A stretch of DNA of 64,000 nt from Parelaphostrongylus tenuis (GCA_019055375.1 JAHQIW010002308.1:1054001-1118000), one strand, 5' to 3'. Counted from the stretch's first letter, positions 27,601 to 39,520 are shown. Program-made: numbers and translations. Notes: generated by a model not told the origin, from the letters alone.

Positions 27601-30600
27601 CCTTTCCCCTCCCCTCCTCCAGCCCACACACTAGCCACGAAACAAATGCGCCGCGTAGAAATTCAATATTATTTTCCCTGCTACACTGCAGTGAAACAGT
27701 TCTTCCAGAAAATAAGCACAGCGTTTGAATCGTTGAAAGCTACGCTATCAAATGGTTATCAATAGTCTAAAAGAAGAGCTCAGTCCTCCGAGAAATACGC
27801 GTGTATGAAACAAAAATGCTTCTTTTCTACTAAAGTGTTTTGAAATGGCTTTTTCGAAAAGCGGCCGCGTGGCGCAGTAGCCAGAAATTTGAGTTTTCGA
27901 ATGATTACCAAAAGCGCAACGGAAATTTTTGTTTAGCGAAGGAGGTCATTTATTCAATCCGCGCCTGCTAACGGAAAAGAACCGCTTTGATTACAATTTT
28001 TTACGGATATACTGATTATGACTGGCTGCGAGAACGTACTCCACAACATGAAGACCTATGCCATCAGCACCATTACTAAATAAACTATATCTCTCTTACA
28101 CTAGAATATTTGCTACTGATTGCGTCTATTGATGCACTACGAATCTTGAATCCTGAGATAAGACTACACTAAAGCTTCGGGAAGGTTGAAAATCAAGAAC
28201 TGAAAGTACCTGCATGGTGAACATCCGCGGTTGAACCACGCCTGGACTATCCGCATTTTTCTGTGGTGTTTCCACAATCGCCTATAATAATGTTTGCCTT
28301 ATGGACATCTAATAATGCAATTAAGAGTTAGTATATGGTATTCACACAGCACCACCATAGGCACCTGAAATTTCATTTCTAAAGCGTCCACCATTTCCGC
28401 ACAACTGACATGAGTTGGAATGTCCGAAAGTGGGTGTCGAACCTGCAAAGGAGATTGTAAGCAAAAATCAATGAGAAAAGAATAATTAACGTATAATTTG
28501 CCTTAGCAAAGTTTTGAACGAAATCTTACACAAATATCATTTCAAAATAGTGCATTTTCAAAAAAATGACAGTTATTCACGTGTTTGAGTTGCAGAGTAG
28601 CAATCGTTCTAATCCCTACTGTTCAAACTCTCTCTAGATTATCAAAGCCTTCATGAGCGCTTAATCCTTCGGGGAACAAATGCACACTTTATTATTCATG
28701 CGCCTTTTCGTGATTTATCGCTTGGCACAAATTTTTGTCGAAACTTTTGCCAGTGATTCGAGAGCGGAAAAATCGCGATTCTAACAACTTGGTTGGTTTC
28801 TGAAAAAGCTTTCTTAGTGCGTCACAGCGAGGCCAAAGGAAAAATCATGCTTTGCTTTCGGAGCGTATATAGCGTTTTGCACTCGTGCTTGCTTTTCTTT
28901 TTTGTCAGACAAAGTTTTTTTCATCAGAGTTTCGTTAATCAAGCGACAGTTTGGGAAGTGGCAATTTCAACACTAAACTTGGTTTTTTGAAGGACTTTTT
29001 TGTTGCGCTGTGTCAATGTTGAAGAGGAGTTGTTGGCTAGAGTTTTTGCTTCTTTTTTCCTGACTTCAAAACTTTCTCAATAGCGCAAACTTTGGTATTT
29101 CCGAAACTCTGCTTGCGTTTTGAAGAGGTCTACATGAATCGAAAACAGATTACGTTTTGCACTCGAAGTTATTAGCCAATTGCTTGAAACTTACAGCGGA
29201 TTTATTCAATAATATACGAGGAAAATAAAATCTCAATTTATGATACGATAAAAAACCTCTCTTAAAATTACGTTAAAATTTAGAACTTTTCAAAACGTAC
29301 GATTCTTTGAATTTAGCGAAAACCGTCACTCCGAAACTATAGTAAGTCACTAAGCGCAGCATGATTTGCGAGAGCGCTATAATGTCGTTCTTTTCCATTT
29401 CAGAGAAAATCCTCAGATGTTCTTGATTATCGATACTTTATAATTTCCTCTAAGCGCTCATATGCTAGTGATGGATATACCCTTCATCTGCCAAGATAAC
29501 TCCGAGGATGCCTCCCAGTATCCTATGAAGACCTCTTGAAATCTCAAAATTACTTCAGAAATAAGCAAAATTTAATCCATTAATATTTGGTGAAAACCTA
29601 TCTGCAGACTTTAGCCGGGCAACAAATCATATTGGATGTGAAACGTAATCCTATCTTCGCACGTACATCAAATCATAAAGGCTTTTTCAAAAGCCGAAGT
29701 TGAATCAAATCGGCGTGCGCAATTGTTCGAATCCGTGGTCTTATACGTGATCCCTAACATAACAATAAGGTCTGCTACTCGCTAGTATGGCAATTTTTTA
29801 GAATCTCATTAGAATTGTGTGGGAAGGTATATCTAGGACTAAGTATCATCTATGAAAAGGGTAAGCTATAAAAAAACCCTCTATACCAAATCAGCGAATG
29901 ACCTCTCCAGAAACAATCTCGCTTCGACGTCGGACTTCGGGCCAACTAACACCGCAAACGGAAGCGACACCTGCAAATATATTTGGCTGACATGCACTTG
30001 ATCGGTAGAATAATGCAGAGGAAAGGTGTTGAAAATAGAGAAAAATGCCTCAATGAGCGACTGTCATACCTTTTTCCCAACTAGTTCCAATCCACAATTG
30101 GTCTTCAAGTGGATGCTGTAACAGAGGCAATAGCGTCTTGACGCAACAGAGTCACGTCGTAGTTGGGCCTTTTTTGCAACCCGCTTAAATTTTCTAGTGG
30201 AAATGTAGAAATCTAATGCAGTTATGTGACTGAAACCTACTCGTACCAATTCTAAGAAAGTTGTATTATTGAATGGGAATACGGCTGACCATGTCATCGA
30301 ATTTCGCTCGTAATCCTCTAGTGTCCTTCTTTTGGAATATGGCCGATGACGGTTCAATGCAAAACTCTTCCGATTCAAATCTGTGCAAAAAAGACAATGG
30401 GTAGAGCATTCGGCACTAATCAGTTTCCTGAGAAATGCATCATGCATTATACTCAACTAAGTATCGCAGAGAAGATTAAATGCGTACGATGACATGAGCG
30501 GACCGATTGTATCATGTCAGTGTTTTTATTCGCTTAATAAATTCAGACAATTTTCCCAACCTCCTGAAGGGTGAAAAGCATGATTTGTACAGGACAGTGC

Positions 30601-33600
30601 TTTGAACCAGCAACTATGTACAAATTGCCGTACGCCTCCAAACACTACGCTAACTGTTATAAAAAAGAGCAAAAATCTAAATTCTGACGAGGTATAATAT
30701 GCAAGGTAACTGAGGATGGAGTGTAGAGCTATGAAATGCGAGAGATAGACAAGGTAGAATGGCTTTAAATTTCTTTTCGGGATACATTGCAACTCTTTAT
30801 GAGGCCTTTTTATAGTTTGAAAACTCAAGACCTACATTTCTAAGTAAGCATTGTTCAAGAGCTGCTTGGCTGTGTCGTCCGTTATCAGGTAGCATTTGAC
30901 ATCAGTTCCTTCACCAACTGCTTCAACGCCAAACGCCCGTCCACCGAGCACTCTATAAATGGTTTCCTCTAATTTTAGTGAAGAGGCACTTTTTAACAGT
31001 CAATTGCAATTAGGTGTAATGTTAGGTAGAGCCGCGTTTCAGGACGATCATTTCGATTCTCAGCAGAAAATCAGTTTTTCTGTTTTCAAAGTTTGTAATA
31101 AAAGTTTTTCCATCTTAAGAAACAATATCAAAAGCTGATCGAAAGATTTCTTGCCACAAAATTATTAAAAACTATCGTAGGATTCGTCAATTTGAATTTT
31201 TATTCTCAGCGACTTCTTATAGGTATCCCATATACCTTATTTCTGTGTTAAACCAGAATCGGCTTCGTCGATGGTTCTCTGCTTCGCCACACTTGATGAT
31301 AACTGATGGCGGCTGTCGACTTACAATCACTGAATAGTAGAGGAAGTAGTGGGCCATGCTGCAGAACTTGTTAAACGCCTGTAAGTACACTTATTTCGAA
31401 CGCTGTTATTACTTCCTATGAATTGTTCCATATTCAAAGTGCTAAAAATAGTGCATCATTTGAGTGCCTTGCTGCTGATTATCAACTATGCTGTTTCCTT
31501 TAGTGATGTCGATCAGCAGATGAGGGAAATCATCTGACCGATCTTACTATAGGCCACCAAATCCTTTATGCGGTATCGAACTAGTGTGAGACTAATCGGC
31601 TTCCTTCATTGCGCAAGACAAACGATTATCTGTGATGAAAAAACTGAACTGGGTACGGATGTCGCAGGATTGAAAGTAGAAGCGACTCAATCAGTCATGA
31701 AACGACAATCATGAGCAAGAATCGAGATTCTATAGCGGCGGTGGAATAAAGAAATTCGGGAATTTTCGATAACGTATGCATGGGAATTACCCGTTTGTAA
31801 GAAGTTATGGAAACCACACTGCATATGATGACGAGTGGCACGGCGTAGAACAATAAATCTTTTTGACAGAGAGGATTTTCTTCTGCTATTGAAAGTTTTT
31901 TCTTTGTATCAGCTTCCTGTCCTCGTTAGAAATACGATAGAACAAAATTTATGACAGCATAGGAGAAAAACACCCATGTAGATTTGAAAAATAAGCAAGC
32001 GGCGATGTCTTTAAGTAATTCTTATCTGCCCAGTTTATGGAAGGACTTCTGATTTATCAAAAGTGAGTATGAACGCAAAATTATTCCATCTTGCAATCGG
32101 TTCGCTAGAATATGTCATTTGAATGGATCGCATATTTGCCTCGATAAGGGCTTTCACACGATCATGTGCATTGATTTCAATTCGCACTCTGCTGTACAAT
32201 TTGAACAGCATGCCTTGACTTCAATGTATACGCGTTCCCTTGATCTATTTCAATGCAAAAAACTTCCTTAGTACACTTTCTGCTACCATTTGATAGATTT
32301 TTGAACACAGGTCCACACAATGGCGCAGGCCGATGTATAGCTGTTCTAGATTGCGAAACCCGGAGAGGGGAGTGGTGGCTGAGTGGAGCGCGGGGCTAAT
32401 ATCTCCAACCTCCACGCTCTCCGGCACTCAAAAACGAACTCCTCATGAAACGCCGAAAAATGGTTGTCTTTGAGATTGCAAGGATACGCGCTCGACCAGT
32501 ATTCTGCGACACTCAAGAGAAAAACACAGTTGAAAATCACGAAAAACTGTGAAGACGGGTCAATATGGATAAAATGCGAGATACACACTATACGTGCAAA
32601 AAGTCGTTTTTTGGGAAGTGGGATGGAGTCATTTAATACATAGAAATAAACAAGACACGGAATGCTCTTCAGTTACCATACAAAACCAAGCAACGAGCTG
32701 ATAATACCGTATAAATGGAGGTAATTTTAGTAATCACTAGTGGGGGTTACATCACACACACACGAAAGTCCAAGGGCGTGGAATCACGGAAACATACTCA
32801 GAGGGACTTAACGAATATGTGAAAGTCAGCAATACATGGAAGTTATGGGGGCAAGCCAGATAGTAGAAACTGCCTAAGAACCTGCTGAACAACGCTCTTT
32901 GCTCTGGCTTACCGAACATCATATGTTTTGATATCGCATTTTTGGAACGCTTTCATATGACACGCAAACCGATGAGTGTGGCCCACGAGGACAGCCATTG
33001 TCATGAAAGGTCTGCAGTGGCTGTTGGGATATTCTTGATCGCCAAATAACGGATCTCAACTGGGAGCTCATTTCCAACAAAGGTTGCGGAAGGTGAGAGC
33101 AAACTCGACATTTTCATTTGGAAGTCGGAACGGTATGAACTAATGTTAGGATTCGTCATCAATCAGGCGGGAATATGTTGCAAGAGAGCAAACTTACTCC
33201 GGTCAAAAAGTGTCAGTGGTTCCCTATTATGGCAAACTGAGAACAAATTCAACGGCACAACAGAGAAAAAAAGCTTGTTAAACTCTTACTAACACTAATA
33301 TGCAAATTATTTATGATCCATGACCACTGACTATTTGAGATTACAAGTAGCTATGAAGTCAAACTCAGTCGATTACCTCGTCAAACGATGAATTTGGGAA
33401 ATACTGCCTCAAATAGGTCAATCCGGAGAGCGTTTGCTGCAGTAACTCTCCAAAATATTCGAATCTAAAATTAGCATTAGCCAATGATCGAAACTTCCTT
33501 ATTAGCGTTTACATGAATATATTAACACATGGTTTCTTCATTGGAATCAGTAAATACTTTCTAAGCGGCTTTTCTATCTGAGTCGCCTGATCCTTTGACA

Positions 33601-36600
33601 TACACAGGATGATATGGTCGTATACGTCCAATAACGCGGCCGGCAGGACCTCTATATGGTTTGTTCCCTTTGTGATGGTTTACAGGGAACTGGTGCACAG
33701 AAAACTCGCTCTGCCGGTCGCTTAGTCGACAGCTTATCGAACACAAGAGTGCGACGGGCGTCGCTATAGGGAAACTCTACCATGCACGTAGAAGTATAAA
33801 AAATGTTTTCTCGAACAAGTTCATTGAATGAAAATCTGTGGGAGTTTTAATGCGTTTCAAGTTCCTATGGTGAGTCATAGTTGGTTTATAGAATGTGAGG
33901 GTATGAAAAATATCAAAACTGGCACAACATGAGTATCGGAGATTTTGAAATGCTACCAGCAATGCTCGTATGATACATCATAGTATGACGATAGATCATA
34001 GCATTCAAACTATTTATACTTTGAGGGAGAGAGCAGACTCTCTTCTGCAATTCTTATTGTTTGCAATCACCCAGTTCGCCAATAAACTTTTAGTTATGAT
34101 AGTTTTACTTGTATTTTGTAGAGAAACAATTATCTATTATCACAAAAACTAAAATTTCATGGATAGTGGAAATTTATGAGGTCTCGAAGAGACGTAGAGG
34201 TGAGGGTGCTCATATAAGCTGTACGCTCGCTAAACGCTGCGTTTACGATCTGTGTTAACCTTTCTACGACCAACCAATACAGCGTGGTTGGTTATCGTTT
34301 GAATAATTAATTAATTAGTAATCATGGCTTGAAGTAATTTGAAGAGACGAAAGGAAGAAGATAGGGAAGGTTTACAAACTGCTTTAAGTGGCCCAAATTA
34401 AATGCAGGTGTTTGTTTAAAACGTGTAACGATGGTCGGCATGGTGTTAATACGATTAAGTGGAAACTTTACGCTGTTTGTTTAATCCATCTACACGGGAG
34501 AAACTGTCTGAAGACGAAAAATTAGGATGGATATTGAAATAATTTCGTCACAAGTTGGCCCGTAAATGGGAACACAATATTATAAGATAGATTAACGAAA
34601 TAGAATTGGGTGAAAAAAAAATTTAATTCTGGACAATTTTTCCAACATGCTTAATGTAGCCGTCGTCATGGTCATCGCGTGAGTTTCGGCTTTTCTGAAC
34701 ATGCCACATTTTCAATGAAGGCGGCTGTTTTTATACACTAAAAGACATAAGGGGCTAAAGTTTTGAGAGAATCAAGATCATACTCTCCTATCTCATGGGC
34801 ATGTATTACTAAAATATTAGACAGTGAATTTGTTTTGAAAATTGTTTCTCCTCATACTAACTCCAAAATAGCGGTTTTTTCAAAACATCTTATACAATAT
34901 CTGTGTTTCACATGGTGTCGACGGACTACACAGACGGTAAAAGAGAATTTTGCGAAGGTGAAGAAGTCAGTGAAAAGCCTGCGCATTGAATCTGCAATAC
35001 GTATGGGACATAAAGCTTGCACATCCATATCTTAGCTGGGCTCGTTGTTGCAATTTTTTTAAAGTTTCCCACCATTAATTTGCTCGTTTTCTTTTCTAAT
35101 AGGATAAAGGAGTAAGTGAATAATATGCGCATCGAATTCGCATTACGTATGGGATATATATAAAGCTTGCATAGGTATATAGGGTGCTTGGGTGCAATAG
35201 GTATCATTTATTGTTTTGCCCTATTATGCCATTGGAGGTGCTAATTGGAACAATTATTTTCAGATAAAATAACATACAAAGACATTATTATCAGTCTTTT
35301 ACAATGGATTTAGTTGATTTTAGAATCTTTGATATCATCGTGCTACGAATCTACGAGTGCTAACTCTCTTTTTGCTTTCTGATAAAAAATTGCACCTTAT
35401 TCTATATAATTACATATGAAATGATGTGAATGATATAGAAAACTTTTGATACCAACCATAAGTTGAACCCGCCTTTTACTCATACAAAGAGTATGTGCTA
35501 CCTCTATATCATTTAGGCTACAGTTCTGTTACCACTCTTTCTTCGACCTCTTTCTTTTCTGTACTCAAAAATCTATCACTTTAAAGAGGAAATAAACGCA
35601 TAAGCATCTCACTGCAGATGAATCATGTCCAATTGCTTGTAATGAAGTTGCTGAGTCCACAATGTTCCAATACTCACCTAAATATGCAAAAAAACACCCA
35701 TAAGAAACTCACAAATGGCATCGATTAGAAAAGTGACAGTGAAATTACTGAGATCGTTCCACATTAATGAAACGAAGGAAAAATGTGCTGAGATAAGCAC
35801 AATATATGAAGACGAACAGTACAAGTATTCATGCAAGTACTGAATACGTTTATTGATATTATGCTGTGACGATAGAGTACAATCACAAATAATTCAAATA
35901 AGTGTAGCTTCCGGCTTTGATCATTGATCCTGGAAGATACTATATGCATTCGTTTTTTCGAGCATCGTATGAGGTGACTGCTTGCATATCTAGCTTCTGC
36001 AATGAATTGCATAGGCCTAGAGGTGTATCAAGTCAGTGCTGCTATCTTTCAAACAAGTCGGATAATCCGACACTATTATTACATTACAGTTATAATCACT
36101 ATATCATAACAGTGACAGGGCGGCGCAATGGTTATTGATGCAGTGTATTAGAAAAGCGATGCGCTGTTATAAACTCCTCTTCAGCACTTTCTTGCAACCA
36201 ATCTACTGAATTAAGAACGCTAAGTTCGGCGGCTTACAAGATTGCAAGGTGAATCGCCTCGACCGGCATTCTACGTCATTTATGAAGAAGAGAAAATCGT
36301 CAAGAAGTAGCTGAGACAACAGGTGAAATGTTAGAAGATTTTTGTCGAGAGTGAATGCAAGAAAACGAATCAGACGCAAGAAATTTTGGGATCCGCAAAG
36401 TAAACTGTGAAAACGGTTGTTAAAAGCAAATGTAAAGATTATATTGATATATTTTTACGGTTAAAGATGCTCTGCGTCGCATACGAGATTAATGGTGCGA
36501 TCTCGCGCTCATGGCTCACCAAGCCATCCGTCCCTGCAGGGCCGCTAAATTGGTACCAGACTGGTCTCAGACATGTTTGGGAGGATAAGCAGCACTGAGT

Positions 36601-37499
36601 CGGTTCAGCGGGAGGTCACCGCGGGTCATTGTAAAGGCCACATATGCATTCAATTACCTTAAACGATGTTAAAAATTGAAGAGGAATGCATGACGCATCT
36701 CTCAGGGATTGATCAACGTCGTGAGCTTCATCCTTTATCTATATATCCATATCGATCGTCTTCCAATCTACTATTAACACCTTTCAAAGTCGTCGCTGTA
36801 CTAGATTCGCAAGTGGCAAAAGGCCTCAGCAAGAGACAGTGAGCGACAGAAGGTGATAAGCGTAGTTTTGTCATTCGTCACATTTTTGTTATTCTGCATT
36901 TGAGCTTTGCTTTGCATCTTACAAAGCCAATGTTTTGTATCTTGAAATAAAGCTAGCATCGCATACTTTTTGCTGTTTCATCGCCCAAGTCAACAGCACA
37001 TCTCCCATGAGGTGTTGTTTTTCATCTTCAAACACCACGTACATATTTTCGCAAGTGTGATGTATTCTCTAAAATAGAGAAATAAGCTGTATTAATTTCC
37101 AATTTAGCGCCATGTGAGAATGAGAGAAATATTAAAAAAAGAACTAAGAGACAAGAAATCCCTGCGGGCATTTGCCCATTGTGAAATTATGATGAATTCA
37201 GATTGCCCTATCAGACCATTCATTTGTCTTAGAAATGATCGACAACCTGTATTAGTGATGAGTGCTCATGTTGTGGAGTCCTACCAGAAAGCAAAGTGTC
37301 TACATCGTCTTTGAAGATCTAAAAATAAAATCATATCTTTGTTTGGTCTTATAGTATCCATAAGGGGGTTGAACCTGACTTGATACATTTCGGCACTTTG
37401 ATTGTGTTTCGAAACAAACATGCTATCAACAGCAGGTTCGGATGGAGAGAACGCAGACGAAGACTCCATGTCAACTTCTGAATTCCCTGTACTGGACAT
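21313..37499 (-). CDS. sta-1: STAT transcription factor (STA-1-like), 18 exons
   Basis: Minus-strand exons: 37499-37380, 37068-36967, 35650-35613, 34694-34635, 33464-33377, 31378-31236, 30952-30836, 30380-30290, 30183-30070, 29970-29887, 28442-28365, 28281-28210, 26572-26501, 26266-26130, 24318-24185, 22178-22060, 21699-21617 and, tentatively, 21355-21313. The sum is 564 codons plus stop with all phases matching. The product should be a cytoplasm-to-nucleus signalling factor that dimerises through phosphotyrosine-SH2 contact. Seen: helical coiled-coil region about 41-150, DNA-binding domain about 150-320 (VSRQPPSVII, VEAVGEGTDVKC, VSLPFAVLVGP), linker about 320-430 (WKLVPFFDWFFKLAEIVNKYL), SH2 about 430-520 (LLVRFSD, Arg465) and tail tyrosine Tyr546 (DEIYFEKP). 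The 40-residue Ser-rich N-terminus replaces the STAT N-domain, as known for nematode STATs. The first ATG follows an in-frame stop. Symbol is by family resemblance. Confidence 0.9.
22060..24318 (-). CDS. sta-1: STAT exons 15-16: SH2 domain
   Basis: Exon 24318-24185 reads LVYGFCSKEDSENLL, then RSVLLVRFSDIEYAKIKI; Arg in LLVRFSD is the phosphotyrosine-binding Arg of SH2 strand B. Exon 22178-22060 reads EIRHHWYEHCDLSARVLSKE to LIYPDIDME. Typical acceptors (TTTTTCAG, TTGACAG) and donors (GTGGGT, GTGAGT). Confidence 0.92.
22380..22900 (+). repeat. SINE-like repeat, family B, one partial and one full copy
   Basis: A partial copy at about 22380-22560 (CTTGAGATTGCAAGGTGTGC, CAGTATTCTACGACGTTC) is followed by a fuller copy from about 22610, with GAGTGGTTAGTGATGCAGTG as its A-box region. 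The 81-codon ORF at 22631 is this repeat and not a gene. It lies 5' of (downstream relative to) the STAT SH2 exon, in an intron. Confidence 0.6.
22960..23225 (-). repeat. SINE-like repeat, family A copy
   Basis: It carries GTGAGGGATGTGCCATGC, GGCTCGCGGTGGCCTACC and ends in AACACATGCGCC. It lies in the STAT intron between SH2 exons. Confidence 0.65.
23440..24110 (+). repeat. Dispersed repeat family C, copy 2
   Basis: Blocks in the same order as copy 1: CATTTTGTAACGCTGTAACA, ACACGAAAAGCATACGG, GAGAAGCTAAGCAGAGCGTT and GAGTAATGTGCGTGTG. STAT intron. Confidence 0.6.
26130..26572 (-). CDS. sta-1: STAT exons 13-14: linker domain
   Basis: Exon 26572-26501 (AKQHLINRLKPTHHGFIALD) and exon 26266-26130 (EGEWKLVPFFDWFFKLAEIV to YSMWYDG). 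The WFFKLAEIVNKYL...MW-DG pattern is the STAT linker that docks SH2 (family [20 protein letters not shown]). Donor GG/GTGAGT; phase 2 into the SH2 exon. Confidence 0.9.
26875..27115 (-). repeat. SINE-like repeat, family A copy
   Basis: CTTGAGAGATGCACCATGCA, TGAATGCATATCCGGC, TGACTCGCGATGACC, then GAAGGATGAAAGGCTTGATG. STAT intron. Confidence 0.65.
27290..27960 (+). repeat. Dispersed repeat family C, copy 3
   Basis: The clearest copy: TCTTATAAGGCTGTAGCATT, GCAGTGAAACAGTTCTTCC, ACGCTATCAAATGGTTATCA and GCGTGTATGAAACAAAAATG, ending TTTGTTTAGCGAAGGAGGTC. It includes an internal TGGCGCAGTAG. The 84-codon ORF at 27511 is part of it. Confidence 0.6.
28210..29970 (-). CDS. sta-1: STAT exons 10-12: end of DNA-binding domain and linker
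   Basis: Exons 29970-29887 (VSLPFAVLVGPKSDVEARLF), 28442-28365 (VRHPLSDIPTHVSCAEMVD) and 28281-28210 (AIVETPQKNADSPGVV), all phase 0. SLPFAVLV corresponds to the SLPVVVI strand typical of STATs. The third exon is the least conserved-looking part. Confidence 0.82.
28790..29400 (-). repeat. Probable family C copy, inverted
   Basis: GATTACGTTTTGCACTCGAAG here, GCTGCGCACTCGAAGTTATC near 43250 and GATTGCGTTTCGCACTCGCA near 58015 look like the complement of the GCGTGTGAAACAAAATT block of family C. This is from visual matching only. Confidence 0.4.
30070..31378 (-). CDS. sta-1: STAT exons 6-9: DNA-binding domain
   Basis: Exons 31378-31236 (AFNKFCSMAHYFLYYSVIV, RQPP, to FWFNTEI), 30952-30836 (VLGGRAFGVEAVGEGTDVKC), 30380-30290 (FESEEFCIEPSSAIF, RGLRAKFDDM) and 30183-30070 (RVAKKAQLRRDS, ending TNCGLELVGKK). 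RQPP marks the entry to the STAT DNA-binding fold and GLELVGKK + VSLPF its late strands. The acceptor before 30183 (TTTAAG) is non-optimal but restores phase. The long 30456-30064 frame is only partly coding: its 5' part is read in a different frame. Confidence 0.8.
30420..30520 (-). repeat. SINE-like repeat, family A fragment
   Basis: TTTCCTGAGAAATGCATCATG followed by AAGATTAAATGCGTACG; truncated. It abuts the acceptor of the STAT exon 30380-30290. Confidence 0.5.
32360..32580 (+). repeat. SINE-like repeat, family B copy
   Basis: The head AGTGGTGGCTGAGTGGAGCG matches a class-II tRNA A box; the body has TTGAGATTGCAAGGATACGC and CAGTATTCTGCGACACTC. STAT intron. Confidence 0.65.
33377..35650 (-). 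CDS. sta-1: STAT exons 3-5: coiled-coil helices
   Basis: Exons 35650-35613 (QLHYKQLDMIHLQ), 34694-34635 (AETHAMTMTTATLSMLEKL) and 33464-33377 (FEYFGELLQQTLSGL, ending NSSFDE). All are helical, heptad-like and in phase. The donor of the middle exon (GTCCAG) is weak; a GTTGGA donor 16 bp earlier would also keep phase but shorten the helix. Confidence 0.7.
34979..35185. repeat. Short direct repeat, period about 149 bp
   Basis: GCGCATTGAATCTGCAATAC ... GGGACATAAAGCTTGCAC at 34979-35022 recurs as GCGCATCGAATTCGCATTAC ... TATAAAGCTTGCAT at 35128-35172. STAT intron; no other copy seen. Confidence 0.6.
35912..36410. repeat. Family A fragment next to a family B copy
   Basis: 35912-36062: family A body (ATGCATTCG, GAGGTGACTGCTTGCATATC, GTCAGTGCTGCTATC). 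36116-36410: family B copy, plus strand (GCGGCGCAATGGTTATTGAT, AAGATTGCAAGGTGAATCG, GGCATTCTACGTCATTTATG). Confidence 0.55.
36455..36722 (+). repeat. SINE-like repeat, family A, forward orientation
   Basis: It reads head to tail on this strand: GCTCTGCGTCGCATACGAG, GGTGCGATCTCGCGCTCATG (B-box region), CACCAAGCCATCCGTCCC, AGGATAAGCAGCACTGAGTC, CACATATGCATTCAATTACC, GCATCTCTCAGGGATTGATC. It is the best copy for seeing the whole unit, about 265 bp. Confidence 0.7.
36967..37499 (-). CDS. sta-1: STAT exons 1-2: start and first coiled-coil helix
   Basis: Exon 37499-37380 starts MSSTGNSEVDMESSS and ends at CAA/GTCAGG. Exon 37068-36967 reads VVFEDEKQHLMGDVLLTWAM and ends before GTATGC. An in-frame TAA lies just upstream of the ATG at 37499 with no intervening ATG, so this is the likely start. 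No STAT protein-interaction (N) domain is encoded nearby. Confidence 0.75.
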
Positions 37500-39389
37500 T
37501 TTTTTGAAAGCTCCAGTTTTGCTCAAACCTTAAGTAGGATTCTCTTTCTTATCCTTAGTGTATTTTATAAGTACCTAAGCGAATTGAACGGTGAACAAAA
37601 ATACGACAAGAATATATGAAACATCACTACACTGCGAAAAAGGCAGTAGAGATACTAGAAGTCTCGGGTATATTGTAGGCTAAAATATTGAAACGCGATC
37701 GATATGTTGATGGACTGAGACAGTCACGCTTAGTTCTTGTCAAAAAGTCTTAGACATGAATACTGACGCTTTACAGTGCGCCAAAGATATCAAGAAGATA
37801 ACAAGAAGATCCTTGAAGTTTATGCTTGATTTATTATGATATTGGATGAAATCTAGCTAAAAATTATCAATGAAAAAAATTAGTTGCCACTCCAGCTCTT
37901 TCAAGATGAAAGTTCAACTGAATGATCTTGTGTGGAAAAAATATTAGCACGAGGAAAATAAGTAGACGAAAATAGCAAAATCAATAGATTGGATGTATTA
38001 GGATTAAAAGCACGTTGATGATGCTGCAGAGCAGAAGACGTTGGTGAAATGCAATGAAGGAAAAACGAGCAATTTGAGAAATAGTAGTCGAGATATTTAA
38101 CCTCGGCGCCACGCTTCAAATTATATCTGTGGGTTCTATTCACGCTATGATTTCGTGGAGCACCGTACATTTCTACAGGACGATGATGAAGATGTTTCAC
38201 TGTTGGATGCCGGTGTTCGTATTGTGTGTTTGACTACTCGTAGCACTCATTCGTTGACTAGCCTTGTACACCAGTCGCTATCGGGACTCACCATGTATGC
38301 AACCCATCTGATTTTCTATGTCATATATACGACATCGTCCCTGACATCTCATCACTAGTGCAGACAGGATTTTTGAATTTCTTGCTTTCACTTGCATGAT
38401 ACGATAAGTGCTCACTGACCATTTCGAGACACGTACAATAGCACTAAACGACCTCTCATTTTGCTTTTCAGGCGCTCAACTTTTCAACCACTGCGTTGGT
38501 GAACAGCTAAATGTACTTGCTTGTGTATGGAAAGAAAAATTGTGGAAAAGGTAGGCACGGAGCCGGTTGCCTCATGTTCTGTTCATCACATCACTAATAT
38601 TCTATTAAAGAAAAAAATGGACAATGCGCGACCTCAATTTAGCATTCTTTCAGCAATAACAGACTTCTTCCTGGCCTTTCTCGTTAATCATGCTTTTCTG
38701 AGTTCCAAAAATCACGGCTTTCTGAGAAATTCATTCGATCAGAAACGAGTCTCTTCTTCATAAACACGGGTTTCCTGAGGTTAAGCAAAATACAAAAATC
38801 GCTTTAAAAAACTGCTTCGCAAAAAAAATTGCAAAACTTCGCTTACGCACTATCCTGATCGACAAATAAGTTAGTAAATTCATTCATCAAATTACTCAAT
38901 CTTCCCTTACCTTTTATGCTAAAACCTCTGATTTGTTGCCGCATACCCAACGGGATACCTACGCATACGAAGTTTTTAAGGCGATTTTCAAAATTGTGAG
39001 CGATCGGGATCTGTCGTGGAAATTTGAAATAGTCTTTCAACTTGTTTACTTCATTTCACTCTTCGGGTCCTAAAGTAGAAGGCTTTCCGCACGTCGCGGA
39101 GGCGATGTTGACGTAGAAGTCGTTAGTACTGAAGTGAAGAAAGCTTAGTCTGAGCGACGCCCAACTCCAGTAAATTCCTCCAAAACGAAAATTCACGTTG
39201 TGACAACGATCAAGTGGGCATAGGCATCATTGACTTGAATCGTAATTGCTCTGGAGAGGATGAAGAAGCACAAAGAAGAAAAGAAGCTAGCTATCAGCAC
39301 TTTTTGTAACAACTCTGAACGACTCAGTAATCTGAGTGAGTTTCGATTTAGTATTTTTCATCCTCTCAAGCAAATCTGGACTAATTTAT

Positions 39390-39520
39390 CGACTTCGTAA
39401 AAATGGAACACTTGGTGAATCCAGGTGAGGGTTTGACCTAACGACCAACCCTTGGTGCATTGCAGAGCAGCTCTAATCACTATACACCTTCCTTCCCTTT
39501 TATCGTTTGATGAGCAGTTC
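39390..39520 (-). repeat. tRNA-headed repeat fragment (family A relative)
   Basis: The complement reads GTATAGTGATTAGAGCTGC and then a degenerate B box followed by GGATTCACCAAG. It underlies the right part of the 136-codon ORF 39358-39768. Confidence 0.45.

Noticed and set aside
30190..30456. Upstream part of the 130-codon frame 30456-30064
   Set aside because: The real STAT exon at 30380-30290 is in a different frame (FESEEFCIEPSS), which restores phase from exon 30952-30836; the long frame is fortuitous there.
33060..33150. Minus-strand reading with FVGNELPVEIRYLAIKN that looked like a STAT DNA-binding strand
   Set aside because: It runs into a stop with no usable donor and its phase cannot join either neighbour. 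Exon 33464-33377 joins cleanly to 31378-31236 instead, which carries the expected RQPP entry.
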